From the NCBI GenBank assembly GCA_947502585.1, contig CANNAV010000008.1, positions 1-62,658 of the forward strand: DNA of 62,658 nt, written 5' to 3'. Both the position numbers and the translations under genes were made by a program. The stretch comes from an uncultured Pseudovibrio sp. (GTDB lineage Bacteria; Pseudomonadota; Alphaproteobacteria; Rhizobiales; Stappiaceae). Below, piece by piece: positions 34,277 through 43,072 of this stretch; the stretch's first letter is position 1, and each line of letters opens with the position of its first letter. Below the pieces are notes generated by a model. It was given only the letters and a program-made list of their open reading frames with translations, was not told the DNA's origin and did not search any database.

Positions 34277-35401
34277 TCAGGACTCCTCTCCGACGAACTC
34301 GCCGGTGATTTTCAGGCCATCAATTCCTGTCTGGCCGTTTTCTTTAAAAATGCGCCTTGGGTAAGCCCCGGCATGATTGGCAATGTGATGAGCAAGTTGT
34401 TCAGAATGTGTCACAAGCCAGATCTGGCTTCTTTCCGAGGCTTTGGCGATGACTTTTGCCAGAGGTTCAAGCAGATCGGGGTGCAGGCTTGCCTCGGGTT
34501 CGTTGAGGGCAATGAAGGAGGGCAGGCGGTAGGACAACATGGCACCGAGCAGTGCGAGATATTGCAATGTACCGTCCGACAGCTCCTGTGAGGGGAAGGG
34601 GCGGCGGATCTCCGGCGTTTGCAATGCAAAGCGGCAATCCTGCTCGTTGGCCTCAATCATCAACTGGCTGCCGGGGAAGGCATCATCAACGGCCTCCTGC
34701 AGGTAAAAGGTATCTTTGCGGATTTCCTTGAGGGTGGCGAAGACCGCTGCCAGATCGTTTCCGTCTGATGAGAGTGTCGGCGTTGTGACATTAAGGCCTG
34801 GACGGCGCAGCAGACTGTCCCGGTCACAGCGGAAGATGTGGTAGAAACGCCAGTCCGCAATTGCACGGCGGACCAGATCCAGCTCGGGGAACTGGCTGCC
34901 ATCGCGAATGCTGGCGAGGGCTGTCTCGGAAGGCAGCAGCTCGTTGTCATAGTTGACACGGCTACCTCTGCTGGTTCGCAAAAAGGCACTTGGGCCTTTG
35001 CGGTTCATCAGCACGACAGACCTGGAGCCGGTCAGGAGTGTAAGCTCTTCTTCCCGCACCATCGTCTCGAAGGGCAGGGCCGGATCAGAGATCGGATTGG
35101 GCAGGCCCAGCTGTATGCGGTAGGTGAGGTCTCCCAGATCAGCTCGCAGAATGATGCGTTTCTTCTCGTGGGTTTTCAGGTCTCCTGCCCACATGGCACT
35201 GTCTACGCCACCTTCCTCTGAAACGGCGCGGGTGATACGGCCCAGAGCGGCTTGCTGCAGAAGTTCAAGCGACTTGTACAGGTTTGTTTTGCCTGCGCCA
35301 TTGTTGCCTACAAACACATTGACAGCGCCAACACGCATGAAAAGCTTATGTACGGAGCGGTAATTCTCAATACCGATCGCCGAGAGAGGGGGCATGGACA
35401 T
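34277..35401 (-). CDS. AAA_21-type ATPase (SMC/RecF-like)
   Basis: A 374-aa ATPase. It opens with the RecF/SMC-like strand IGIENYRSVHKL, then Walker A VGNNGAGKTNL (31-41). A signature-like region SQELSDGTLQYLALLGAML lies at about 270-290. Walker B is FIALNEPEASLHPDLLEPL near 295-312, and the H-loop is IWLVTHSEQLAHHI. This is the ABC-type AAA_21 family of stand-alone chromosomal ATPases. Some relatives act in phage defence (OLD or Gabija-like), but no nuclease or TOPRIM domain is fused or adjacent here. It is coupled to the EamA transporter. Confidence 0.88.
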   Translation of the reverse strand: MSMPPLSAIGIENYRSVHKLFMRVGAVNVFVGNNGAGKTNLYKSLELLQQAALGRITRAVSEEGGVDSAMWAGDLKTHEKKRIILRADLGDLTYRIQLGLPNPISDPALPFETMVREEELTLLTGSRSVVLMNRKGPSAFLRTSRGSRVNYDNELLPSETALASIRDGSQFPELDLVRRAIADWRFYHIFRCDRDSLLRRPGLNVTTPTLSSDGNDLAAVFATLKEIRKDTFYLQEAVDDAFPGSQLMIEANEQDCRFALQTPEIRRPFPSQELSDGTLQYLALLGAMLSYRLPSFIALNEPEASLHPDLLEPLAKVIAKASERSQIWLVTHSEQLAHHIANHAGAYPRRIFKENGQTGIDGLKITGEFVGEES

Positions 35402-35640
35402 CCGGTGAAACTTTTTTGATAAATCTTCGGTGGGTATGATTGAGACTAAGCAGGTTGGAGTGTAAATGTAAATTGACCACGGGGTTCATGCACCGAAAAT
35501 TCACGTTTTGTTCACTTTTTTGGTGATGGTCATTGCGTCATGGCAGGTTTGTTTAAACTGCTTTATGGTTTCGTTGTCGTATGTTTTCGTCTGAAATGGA
35601 TTGTTCCTTATTCAGGAATGCGCTTGAGAGGAAAGTGTCA

Positions 35641-37047
35641 ATGACTGTTCAAGATTCTGAAGGTATGCGGCAGGAATCCGATAGTTTTGGTGTACTGGAT
35701 GTTCCCATTGGTAAGTATTGGGGCGCACAGACTGCCCGCTCTCTGATCAACTTTCCCATTGGCCGGGAGCATTTGCCGCCTGCGCTGATTCATGCATTGG
35801 GAGTGGTGAAGCTCGCGGCTGCCAGAGTGAACATGGAAGAGGGGCGTTTGCCTGAGGATCTGGGTAAGGCCATTTGCCAGGCTGCAACTGAGGTGAATTC
35901 TGGCAAACTGGATGCGCATTTCCCGCTGGTGATCTGGCAGACAGGGTCTGGCACGCAGTCCAACATGAACACTAACGAGGTGATCGCCAACCGCGCCATT
36001 GAGTTGCTTGGCGGGCAGATCGGCACCAAATCTCCTGTTCACCCCAACGACCATGTGAATATGGGGCAATCTTCCAACGATACCTTTCCAACAGCCATGC
36101 ACATTGCGGCAGCTTGTGAAATCAACAAAGTGCTGCTGCCTGCCCTCACACATCTGCACAACACCATGGAAGCCAGGGTGGCCGCGTTTGCGGATATTGT
36201 GAAGATTGGCCGAACTCATACGCAGGATGCGACGCCCCTGACACTGGGGCAGGAATTTTCCGGCTACGTGGCACAGCTGGAATACTCCAGGGAGCGCATT
36301 GAGCAGGGTCTTGTGGGGCTTTATCGCCTTGCGCAAGGTGGAACAGCAGTCGGTACGGGACTTAACTCAACGCCGGAGTTTGCCGTTGCCTTCGCTACTC
36401 ATGTGAGTGAGTTTACCGGCCTGCCGTTTGTGACGGCAGCTAATAAATTCGAAGCACTGGCTACCCATGATGCGGCTGTGTTTGTACATGGTGCGCTGAA
36501 CACGCTGGCCTGCTCCCTTATGAAGATTGCAAACGACATTCGCTTCCTTGCCTCCGGCCCGCGTTCTGGTCTCGGTGAGATCAGTCTTCCAGCCAATGAA
36601 CCGGGCTCTTCGATCATGCCGGGCAAGGTGAACCCGACCCAGTGTGAAGCGGTGACGATGGTCTGTGCGCAGGTGATGGGCAATCAGACAGCTGTAAGTG
36701 TGGGCGGCTCTTCCGGGCATTTTGAACTGAATGTTTTCAAACCGGTGATTGCGAACAGCCTGCTGCAATCCATTGAGCTGCTGGCTGATTGTATGATGAG
36801 CTTTGCGGACCGCTGTGTTGTTGGCATTAAGCCAAACATTGAGCGTATTGAAGAGCTGCTGGAGCGGTCCCTGATGCTGGTGACAGCGCTTACGCCTGCC
36901 ATTGGCTATGACAAAGCAACCGAGATTGCCAAGTCTGCTCATAAGAATGGCACAACGCTGAAGGACGAAGCCCTTCGCCTGGGCTATGTGTCTGCCGAGG
37001 AGTTTGACCGCGTTGTCCGGCCTGAGAAAATGGTCAGGCCGGGATAG
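35641..37047 (+). CDS. fumC: class II fumarate hydratase FumC
   Basis: Iron-independent fumarase of the TCA cycle, converting fumarate to L-malate as a cytosolic tetramer. The ATG at 35641 gives 468 aa. Fumarase signatures are [40 protein letters not shown], the catalytic loop [15 protein letters not shown], and [20 protein letters not shown]. An alternative start 20 codons upstream has no good ribosome site. Its stop overlaps the 3' end of the convergent tetR gene by 14 bases. Confidence 0.97.
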   Translation: MTVQDSEGMRQESDSFGVLDVPIGKYWGAQTARSLINFPIGREHLPPALIHALGVVKLAAARVNMEEGRLPEDLGKAICQAATEVNSGKLDAHFPLVIWQTGSGTQSNMNTNEVIANRAIELLGGQIGTKSPVHPNDHVNMGQSSNDTFPTAMHIAAACEINKVLLPALTHLHNTMEARVAAFADIVKIGRTHTQDATPLTLGQEFSGYVAQLEYSRERIEQGLVGLYRLAQGGTAVGTGLNSTPEFAVAFATHVSEFTGLPFVTAANKFEALATHDAAVFVHGALNTLACSLMKIANDIRFLASGPRSGLGEISLPANEPGSSIMPGKVNPTQCEAVTMVCAQVMGNQTAVSVGGSSGHFELNVFKPVIANSLLQSIELLADCMMSFADRCVVGIKPNIERIEELLERSLMLVTALTPAIGYDKATEIAKSAHKNGTTLKDEALRLGYVSAEEFDRVVRPEKMVRPG

Positions 37048-37606
37048 GGCGGTTACCGCCGATCATGATGTCCAGCGCGTGTTGCAGGCAGGCTTTTGTC
37101 TCTGCCGCCTCAAGCTGATCTGCACCGATAAGGATCGCGCAGAGGATCTGAGCGTTAATCTTTGCGTGCCTTTTGGTTTGTGGGACCTGAGAAAACAGTT
37201 TCTCCAGATATTCCAGACGGCGCATATCGACCTTGCTGACGTACGCAAGGGCGAGGTCATCAAACTGGGCCCAGTTGCGCAGAGCGTTGGAGACACCATT
37301 TGTTTCGTACTCCTGCGAAACCTCACATAGTGCAGTCTCAATCAGGTTATATAGGTGTTGCTTTGGTTTGAGACTGCCTGCGTCAACCTGCGCGGTGATT
37401 TGCTGTGTGACCAACTCTTCCCAGCGGTCCAGAATAGCTACCTTCAGGGCGGTGATATCCTTGAAATGCCAGTAGAATGATCCCTTGGTCACCTTCAGTG
37501 TTTTTGCAAGCACTTCTGCCTTCAGGCTCTGTGGTCCATTTGCCGCCAAAGTCCGGAAGCCGCACCCTACCCAGTCCGCTGTTGTAAGTTTGGTTTTTCT
37601 GGTCAA
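37034..37606 (-). CDS. TetR-family transcriptional regulator
   Basis: About 190 aa from a TTG start at 37606 ([16 protein letters not shown]); longer starts would read through the operator pair and lack a ribosome site. The HTH is at about 22-55: [20 protein letters not shown] then [13 protein letters not shown], classic TetR. The C-terminal ligand domain is TetR-like but unassigned. Two matched dyads lie just upstream, one ending nine bases before the start, so it is very likely self-repressing. The gene facing it has been reduced to 13 codons, so its ancestral target may be lost. It overlaps convergent fumC by 14 bases. Confidence 0.85.
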   Translation of the reverse strand: MTRKTKLTTADWVGCGFRTLAANGPQSLKAEVLAKTLKVTKGSFYWHFKDITALKVAILDRWEELVTQQITAQVDAGSLKPKQHLYNLIETALCEVSQEYETNGVSNALRNWAQFDDLALAYVSKVDMRRLEYLEKLFSQVPQTKRHAKINAQILCAILIGADQLEAAETKACLQHALDIMIGGNRPIPA

Positions 37607-37615
37607 TTTGCCACC

Positions 37616-37629
37616 ATACGCTACAGTAT
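37616..37629. promoter_or_regulatory. TetR operator, copy 1
   Basis: ATACGCTACAGTAT is a dyad (ATAC-N6-GTAT) directly upstream of the tetR start codon. The same motif recurs 39 bases further up (37655-37668), with 13 of 14 bases matching in the same orientation. Confidence 0.65.
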
Positions 37630-37654
37630 ATCCGCGGTCCTGCTTTGAGTCACA

Positions 37655-37668
37655 ATACGTTACAGTAT
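37655..37668. promoter_or_regulatory. TetR operator, copy 2
   Basis: ATACGTTACAGTAT is the second copy of the ATAC-N6-GTAT dyad. It lies 23 bases before the vestigial plus-strand ORF at 37692, as expected if one regulator controlled both directions. Confidence 0.65.
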
Positions 37669-37691
37669 GGAATAAAAATAGTAGAAGTCCA

Positions 37692-37733
37692 ATGAAGAAG
37701 TGGCTGTTGGCCTCTGCTATCCTGTCTTTATAG
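37692..37733 (+). pseudogene. vestigial divergent ORF (signal-peptide stub)
   Basis: ATG 37692 opens MKKWLLASAILSL, then TAG at 37731. This is the beginning of a typical signal peptide (two Lys followed by a hydrophobic run) cut off after 13 codons. It stands divergently from tetR behind the duplicated operator. That is where an efflux adaptor or similar exported-protein gene is commonly found. Nothing downstream to 37850 continues it in any frame. I infer it is what remains of the deleted target gene. Confidence 0.4.
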
Positions 37734-37849
37734 CCGATGCCTTTCAGAGAGCGTTGACTGTGCTGCGGTGGCGATGCGGAACGCAGTGAAACAGAATGCC
37801 TTAGTGGGTGTTGCTGCCCGACCCCTGGGACGGGGAGTTTGTTGTGTTT

Positions 37850-37954
37850 CAGAGCGTGTTGCTTCATTCGTATTTACGTCACACGCTCTGACTTCTTAAT
37901 TTTGAGCGAATTCTTATAGTTTGACTGAGTTCAATCAAACGGAACGTGCTCCGG
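37850..37954. repeat. 105-bp interspersed palindromic repeat, copy 1
   Basis: A 105-base element shared with 61109-61213, with the same start (CAGAGC), the same middle block (GAGCGAATTCTTA) and the same end (CAAACGGAACGTGCTC). This copy has a perfect nine-base stem CAGAGCGTG / CACGCTCTG. It fills the gap between tetR/stub and hemF. Confidence 0.75.
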
Positions 37955-37960
37955 TCTGGC

Positions 37961-38872
37961 TTACGGCCATTTCACCACGGGTGGCATGGAGGACAGGATG
38001 GAGGAGACGTTTCCGCCTGTTTTGAGGCCGAAGATGGTGCCGCGGTCATAGAGGAGGTTGAACTCCACGTAGCGGCCACGACGGATGAGCTGTTCTTCGC
38101 GCTGTTCAACTGTCCATGGGGTCAGGAAGTTTTTGCGGACCAGCTTCGGGTAAATGTCAAGGAAGGCGTTGCCGACAGACCTGGTGAAGGCAAGGTCTGC
38201 ATTCCAGTCGCCGGTGTTATGGCGGTCGTAAAAAATGCCGCCGATGCCGCGTGCTTCCTTCCGGTGAGGCAGATAAAAATACTCGTCACACCACTTCCTG
38301 AAGTGATCGTAATCGACGCCTGGATGGCCTGCGCAGGCAACCTTCATGGCCTTGTGAAATTCGACGGTATCGGGATCTTCCTGCGTACGGCGTGCGCTGA
38401 GCACTGGTGTGAGGTCTGCTCCACCACCAAACCATTGCCTGGTGGTGACCACCATGCGGGTGTTCATATGCACGGCTGGTACATTGGGATTGTGCATGTG
38501 GGCGATCAGGGAGATGCCGGAGGCCCAGAACCGCGGGTCTTCGCCGGCGCCGGGGATCTGGTCGCGGAACTCTGGCGAGAACTCGCCGTGAACGCCGGAG
38601 ACGTGAACGCCAACTTTCTCGAATACACGTCCATGCATCAGGGACATGACACCGCCGCCGCCGTGGCCGCCGCTATGGTCTGTGCGTTCCCATGGGGTGC
38701 GTTCAAAACGTCCGGCAGGCTGGTCCGAGAGGGGGCCGTCCTGCTCCCCGACTTCTGCTTCCAGCAACTCAAAGGCATTGCAAATGTTGTCGCGCAACTG
38801 GCCGAACCACGCGGATGCCTCTTGTTTTTTGTCTTCCAGATCAGCTGGAAGTGCATTTTGTGTCTCGCTCAT
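37961..38872 (-). CDS. hemF: oxygen-dependent coproporphyrinogen III oxidase HemF
   Basis: Haem-pathway enzyme that oxidatively decarboxylates coproporphyrinogen III to protoporphyrinogen IX using O2. At 303 aa it is full length. Family signatures are present: [52 protein letters not shown], the HCxxxxxxYPxxKxxxD-like region [20 protein letters not shown], and the C-terminal [20 protein letters not shown] long plus-strand frame opposite is only its shadow. It is monocistronic. Confidence 0.97.
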   Translation of the reverse strand: MSETQNALPADLEDKKQEASAWFGQLRDNICNAFELLEAEVGEQDGPLSDQPAGRFERTPWERTDHSGGHGGGGVMSLMHGRVFEKVGVHVSGVHGEFSPEFRDQIPGAGEDPRFWASGISLIAHMHNPNVPAVHMNTRMVVTTRQWFGGGADLTPVLSARRTQEDPDTVEFHKAMKVACAGHPGVDYDHFRKWCDEYFYLPHRKEARGIGGIFYDRHNTGDWNADLAFTRSVGNAFLDIYPKLVRKNFLTPWTVEQREEQLIRRGRYVEFNLLYDRGTIFGLKTGGNVSSILSSMPPVVKWP

Positions 38873-39118
38873 CGTCCCTCCTTGAGCGCAAAGCGTTCTT
38901 TGATGTGCTATGTAATGGAGGACAGCTGAGAAGTACAGGCGAGGCGGAGCGGTGTGCCGGGCTGTTCGGGACTTTCACATCCCTGCTGAATTGCAGGGTG
39001 TAATTGCCAGTCATGTCGAAGGCGTGTTTCCAATCACAGGGATAGGCAACCACCAACATTTTGCGTAGCGGCTGGAGGCCGACGGGCAGCTCTGCCTGAA
39101 AGGTCTTGCTGTTCTCTT
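38873..39118. other. region between hemF and a decayed gene
   Basis: A minus-strand frame (roughly 38841-39146) reads NSKTFQAELPVGLQPLRKML then CDWKHAFDMTGNYTLQFS before running antisense-free into the hemF start. It looks partly coding and may be a further fragment of the decayed gene on its right. No ribosome site or full domain supports it as an intact gene. Confidence 0.3.
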
Positions 39119-39659
39119 TTACGTTACTGGGTAGATCAGCGGACAATCCGTTGGCTCATGGAACATGCCGTCACACTCCCGCCTGGAACGATATTCCGCG
39201 AGTTTCAGATAACCATTGGATGTGAAACGGTGGATTTCAAAAGAGCTGCAATCAGAGAAGCCCTGGTCTGCCGTGAAGCTGGTGAGGGAGTTGCGGTTGT
39301 GGTCCAAAAAGCTGTTGAACAGAATGTATCGGTTGGTGTTGGACTGGCCCCTGAATCGGTTGAGAGAGGTGAGCTTTGCGGACTGAGGGGCGTTTCTGGT
39401 ACGGTGAATGTAAAGGGTCGCCAGATTGTGCATTCCCACGGTGCAGGAGAACTCAGGCACCTCAATGCCACAGGCGGTGTCGTAAGAGTTATACCCGTTG
39501 CGTGTGTGCATCATGCCAACCACAAGGGTATCTCCCGCCCAGCAGATGGAGATAGCGGCTCAGGACAGCTTCGTCATGCAGGTAGGCATGGAGGACGGGT
39601 TCGGCCGATGCTCACGCGGAACTGACAGCAAAGCTGCAAAGCAAAGCAGATAAGCGCAT
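39119..39659 (-). pseudogene. decayed secreted-protein gene (DUF1176-like tail)
   Basis: Minus-strand ATG 39659 opens a clean signal peptide MRLSALLCSFAVSSA and then hits TGA. The same frame continues as ASAEPVLHAYLHDEAVLSRY and LHLLGG, then loses the frame. A one-base shift picks up DTLVVGMMHTRNGYNSY and runs open to a TAA at 39119. The last part (GFSDCSSFEIHRFTSNGYLK, LAEYRSRRECDG) resembles the C-terminus of periplasmic DUF1176 proteins, with the two cysteines expected there. One stop plus one frameshift make it a pseudogene. The DUF1176 label is tentative. Confidence 0.5.
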
Positions 39660-39750
39660 TTTTCCGAAAACCTCTATAACAACGCAATAAAAACCAAAAT
39701 CGCGCAAAGCGACGCAATCAGTAACGCAACTGGTTCAGGTTGTGCTTTAA

Positions 39751-40206
39751 TCAAAAACAATCTGTTTGACGGAGAGCCTCGCCCAGGACCATGCCGGTGG
39801 AAACAGCCATGTTAAGAGACCGCATGCCGTTCTTCATAGGAATCAGCAGTCTTGCATCAGCTATCTGATGGATATCTTCAGGAACGCCGGAACTTTCGCG
39901 GCCCATCAGGATCAGGTCGTCTTTTTTGAAATCGAAGTGCGTATAAGGGCGCGATCCCTTGGTGGTCATGAGGATAAGTCGGCGTTTTTCGGCCAACTGC
40001 CATTCACGAAAACTCTTCCAATCCATATGGCGTTTGAGTTTGGCGCGCTCGATGTAATCCATCCCGGCGCGTTTAAGCGCATGATCAGACAGGGGGAAGC
40101 CTGCTGGTTCAATCAGGTGCACCGTTACATCCATACAAGCGGCCAACCGTAACAGGGTCCCGGTGTTCTGCGGAATGTCTGGATGGTAAAGGGCAATATC
40201 TGGCAT
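39751..40206 (-). CDS. trmL: tRNA (cytidine(34)-2'-O)-methyltransferase TrmL
   Basis: SPOUT-fold methyltransferase, 151 aa, modifying the wobble base of tRNA-Leu. Family blocks are IALYHPDIPQNTGTLLRLAA, the SAM-binding knot DDLILMGRESSGVPEDIHQI and LLIPMKNGMRSLNMAVSTGM. The length and the MRSLNM motif separate TrmL from other SPOUT enzymes. It is a single gene with a 520-base region upstream. Confidence 0.96.
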   Translation of the reverse strand: MPDIALYHPDIPQNTGTLLRLAACMDVTVHLIEPAGFPLSDHALKRAGMDYIERAKLKRHMDWKSFREWQLAEKRRLILMTTKGSRPYTHFDFKKDDLILMGRESSGVPEDIHQIADARLLIPMKNGMRSLNMAVSTGMVLGEALRQTDCF

Positions 40207-40566
40207 GTGGTCGGGTGCTCGCGTTAGATCCTAAAAGAATGGCCTATGGAGGTATCACCCGGGCATCTAGAGGAACGCGGGTAAAATCTCCAGAAAAATC
40301 ATAAGGTTTGTTGTTATGTGAGGTATGTCGCAGGGCGAAACCTGACTGAAGTTAAGGGGTTTCATTGGAACTTGTGATATATGTTGCGGAAATGATACAC
40401 TGCATCCTGAAGTGGTACTACGTATTTTTTTGGACTAGGCAGGCCCTCGAATTTGTGAGTATAAGCATCCCGCACCGGCTGAGAGTCTCCATCTTATTTG
40501 ACGAGACTCTCCGAGTCGCTGATCGCCCGATCGGCTAATATTAACGTTGGAACCAGGGAGACATAC

Positions 40567-40668
40567 ATGAATACTAAATTTGTGCTTGTGAACGTAAATG
40601 TTCTCCCGGCGACTGGCGAATGCGATATGCATTCTGCCAAAATCCCAGGTTACGCCATTTCCGCTTAA
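40567..40668 (+). CDS. possible 33-aa small protein or leader peptide
   Basis: ATG 40567 comes six bases after the strong site AGGGAGA. It opens MNTKFVLVNVNVLPATGECD and stops at TAA 40668, inside the base of a hairpin. The start context is better than that of many genes here. The peptide is short with no recognisable family or run of regulatory codons. It could be a real small protein, or a leader controlling the downstream membrane protein and ABC exporter. Confidence 0.4.
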   Translation: MNTKFVLVNVNVLPATGECDMHSAKIPGYAISA

Positions 40669-40675
40669 AAAGCGG
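40659..40675 (+). terminator. hairpin at the end of the 33-codon ORF
   Basis: TCCGCTTAAAAAGCGGA forms a seven-base stem (TCCGCTT / AAGCGGA) with a three-base loop, overlapping the stop of the small ORF. It is followed by TTTCC, a weak T tract. It may terminate or attenuate the small transcript. Confidence 0.4.
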
Positions 40676-40729
40676 ATTTCCAACACTTTCTAGCTCGTAT
40701 TTTCTTAATGTAGCCCTTTCAAGGATGTA

Positions 40730-41161
40730 TTGCGTCTGCGGTTGCATGCATATGTTGTCGGAGTATCTCTAATGATTACGTCATTTATCTGGGCGCAGAT
40801 CGCGTCACAAGATGGTTCTGCATCTAAAATTCCTTTCGATGGTGGTCGGTATGTGCGTTCGCCTGGTTCTGAAAAAGTAACGTTTTTTCAATGCCTTGAG
40901 GGCGCGTTCTGGTTCTTGGTGATTAGTGCCGGAATTGCATTTTTTGCAATTATGCCAATGCTCTACGCAGAGTTGGCAACACTGGAAGTTGTAAGAGTGA
41001 ACGGAATCTATGAGGCTGGCTCTCTGTTTCAGGGACGTCTGGTTGATGCCCTGGTTGGTGCTTTTGCTGTTGGGGTCGGAATTGCCAGTGTGATCTGGAC
41101 TTTTTCCGGCTCAGTGAAAGATAACCGGGATCCTTATGATCGAGATGAGCGGCTGCAGTAA
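40730..41161 (+). CDS. small inner-membrane protein of unknown function
   Basis: About 143 aa from TTG 40730, which sits five bases after AAGGA; ATG 40772 is the alternative but would clip the first helix. Three membrane helices are visible: about 5-24 (HAYVVGVSLMITSFIWAQIA), 55-80 (FWFLVISAGIAFFAIMPMLY) and 105-126 (LVDALVGAFAVGVGIASVIW). A polar loop with SKIPFDGGRYVRSPGSEK lies between the first two, and an acidic tail DPYDRDERLQ follows. I do not recognise a family. It is 72 bases ahead of the ABC exporter on the same strand and may be its partner. Confidence 0.7.
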   Translation: MRLRLHAYVVGVSLMITSFIWAQIASQDGSASKIPFDGGRYVRSPGSEKVTFFQCLEGAFWFLVISAGIAFFAIMPMLYAELATLEVVRVNGIYEAGSLFQGRLVDALVGAFAVGVGIASVIWTFSGSVKDNRDPYDRDERLQ

Positions 41162-41233
41162 GCAGCCGTCATTCTCTTACCTGGCTGACGTGCGCCACAC
41201 CGCGTAAACCAAATGTATTAATTGGGATTTGTC

Positions 41234-43072
41234 ATGTTCTCCTATTTTGAGAAGCTTATTGATCCGTTCAAAGTGGAAGAAATCGAGACCCCTCCAGGTA
41301 AGTTTTGGGGTTTTATCTGGTATTATACCAGGCCTGTTTCAGTATTACTTGTTGTAGTCGCATTTTTTGCTGCGGCTATTGCTGTTATTGAAGTTGTCAT
41401 CTTCACGTTTATGGGTGATTTGGTGAACTGGCTAGGCACCGAAGACCCTGAAACATTTTTCGCTGATAACTGGGGCGCTCTCATATGGATGGGCGTGGTT
41501 TTGCTTGTGATTTCGCCGCTTTGCAACACGGTTTGGGAGTTGTTTTTCCATCAGGGGCTGGTTGGTAACTATCCAATGTTGATCCGATGGAAAGGGCATC
41601 GGCAATTGCTTAGGCAGAGCCTGACTTTCTTTCATAATGACTTTGCAGGCCGCATTGCTAACAAGCTAATGCAGACTTCTCTTGCTGTAAGGGAAGTCAT
41701 AACGCGCATTGTCGATATATTTATCTATGTAATTGTCTATTTTTTAGCTGCACTTGTTGTGCTTGTAAGTGCAGATTGGCGCCTTGCATTGCCGATGATC
41801 GGGTGGTTGCTTTCTTACTTCCTGGTGATGTACGTCTTTGTCCCGAAGTTAAAGCGTATTTCTCAGAAACAAGCGGATGCCCGGTCTGTGATGACTGGTC
41901 ATATTGTTGATGCCTATACGAATATAGCGACCGTAAAGCTGTTCTCCCATGCCTCGCGCGAAGAAGATTATGCCAAGGATTCCATGAATACCTTCATGGA
42001 TACAGTGCATATGCAGATGCGCAATGTGACCAGGCTGAATATATGTCTGACGCTGATTAACAATTTGCTCCTGCTGGCGCTTGGCGCTCTGTCCATCTGG
42101 CTGTGGCAAAGGGCCCTGGTGACAACTGGTGATATCGCGATCGCGATTGGTCTGGCTTTGCGTCTGCAAGGTATGTCCCAGTGGATTCTCTGGGAAGTTG
42201 CCGGTCTCTTCGAGAATATCGGTACCGTTCAGGACGGACTTGGCATGTTGTCCAGACATACTGAGGTCATTGACAAGGATGATGCAAAGAAACTTATTGT
42301 TTCTAAAGCAGAAATTTTCTTTGAAGATGTAAAATTCCACTATGGTAAAGGCAGTGGTGTTCTGGAGAACCTGTCGCTCCACATTAAGCCTGGTGAAAAA
42401 ATCGGGATTGTTGGTCGCTCGGGTGCTGGTAAATCTACCCTGATGAACCTGTTGTTGCGCTTCCATGATCTGGAAGGCGGGCGCATCGTCATCGACGGTC
42501 AGGACATTCGTAGCGTAACGCAAGAGAGCCTGCGTCAGAATGTTGGTGTAGTTTCCCAGGATACCTCTTTGTTACATCGGACAATTCTGGAAAACATCAC
42601 CTACAGCAAAGACGGCGCAACATTGGAAGAGGCAACTGAAGCGGCGAGACGGGCTCATGCTCTGGAGTTTATCGATGGCCTGAAAGATCCGAAAGGACGT
42701 AAAGGTTTCGAGACTCTGGTGGGCGAGCGTGGTGTAAAGCTCTCTGGCGGTCAGCGTCAGCGTGTCGCGATAGCACGGGTCTTGCTGAAGGATGCTCCGA
42801 TTCTCGTTCTGGACGAAGCAACGTCTGCTTTGGACTCAGAAGTAGAAGCTGCGATCCAGGAAAGCCTGTTTGAGTTAATGGAAGGTAAGACGGTTATCGC
42901 AATTGCCCACCGACTTTCCACAATAGCGGCAATGGATCGCCTCATTGTCATGGATCAGGGCAAAATCGTCGAAATGGGTAGCCATGAGGAACTTTTGAAA
43001 TCTGAGGGTATCTATGAGAACCTGTGGAATCATCAATCCGGCGGTTTTCTTGCGCAAATTGCTGCTGAATAG
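41234..43072 (+). CDS. ABC exporter, fused permease-ATPase (MsbA-like)
   Basis: A 612-aa half-transporter that should work as a homodimer. The membrane domain (about 20-320) has six helices. The nucleotide-binding domain starts near 360. Walker A is GRSGAGKSTL, the Q-loop is in VGVVSQDTSLLHRTILENI, the ABC signature is LSGGQRQRVAIARVLL, and Walker B ILVLDEATSALDSE is followed by the H-loop IAHRLSTIAAMD. It resembles lipid or multidrug exporters such as MsbA; the substrate is not readable. I use ATG 41234. It follows the small membrane protein and precedes petABC by 365 bases. Confidence 0.93.
   Translation: MFSYFEKLIDPFKVEEIETPPGKFWGFIWYYTRPVSVLLVVVAFFAAAIAVIEVVIFTFMGDLVNWLGTEDPETFFADNWGALIWMGVVLLVISPLCNTVWELFFHQGLVGNYPMLIRWKGHRQLLRQSLTFFHNDFAGRIANKLMQTSLAVREVITRIVDIFIYVIVYFLAALVVLVSADWRLALPMIGWLLSYFLVMYVFVPKLKRISQKQADARSVMTGHIVDAYTNIATVKLFSHASREEDYAKDSMNTFMDTVHMQMRNVTRLNICLTLINNLLLLALGALSIWLWQRALVTTGDIAIAIGLALRLQGMSQWILWEVAGLFENIGTVQDGLGMLSRHTEVIDKDDAKKLIVSKAEIFFEDVKFHYGKGSGVLENLSLHIKPGEKIGIVGRSGAGKSTLMNLLLRFHDLEGGRIVIDGQDIRSVTQESLRQNVGVVSQDTSLLHRTILENITYSKDGATLEEATEAARRAHALEFIDGLKDPKGRKGFETLVGERGVKLSGGQRQRVAIARVLLKDAPILVLDEATSALDSEVEAAIQESLFELMEGKTVIAIAHRLSTIAAMDRLIVMDQGKIVEMGSHEELLKSEGIYENLWNHQSGGFLAQIAAE

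Larger units (their letters stand above)
40207..40729. other. long leader-like region with hairpins and a small ORF
   Basis: 523 bases between trmL and a small membrane protein. The left half looks like promoter sequence. The right half holds a nine-base perfect stem GAGAGTCTC / GAGACTCTC (40479-40509), a second dyad around GATCGCCCGATCGG (40520-40533), the 33-codon ORF at 40567-40668, and TCCGCTTAAAAAGCGGA (40659-40675) at its end. The order structured 5' region, small ORF, hairpin suggests a short independent transcript or a regulatory leader. Confidence 0.4.

Noticed and set aside
37946..38929. 327-codon plus-strand frame
   Set aside because: It is entirely antisense to hemF, which has every family motif. 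The plus frame has no recognisable domain and is a shadow.
39158..39625. Plus-strand frame opposite the decayed gene
   Set aside because: The minus strand has a signal peptide and better codon use. The plus frame lacks a ribosome site and any domain.
40470..40560. Possible TPP riboswitch (GCTGAGA motif before a leader ORF)
   Set aside because: The second conserved part (AACCTGATC and GCGTAGGGA) is missing or too altered, and no thiamin gene follows. The GCTGAGA match alone is weak.
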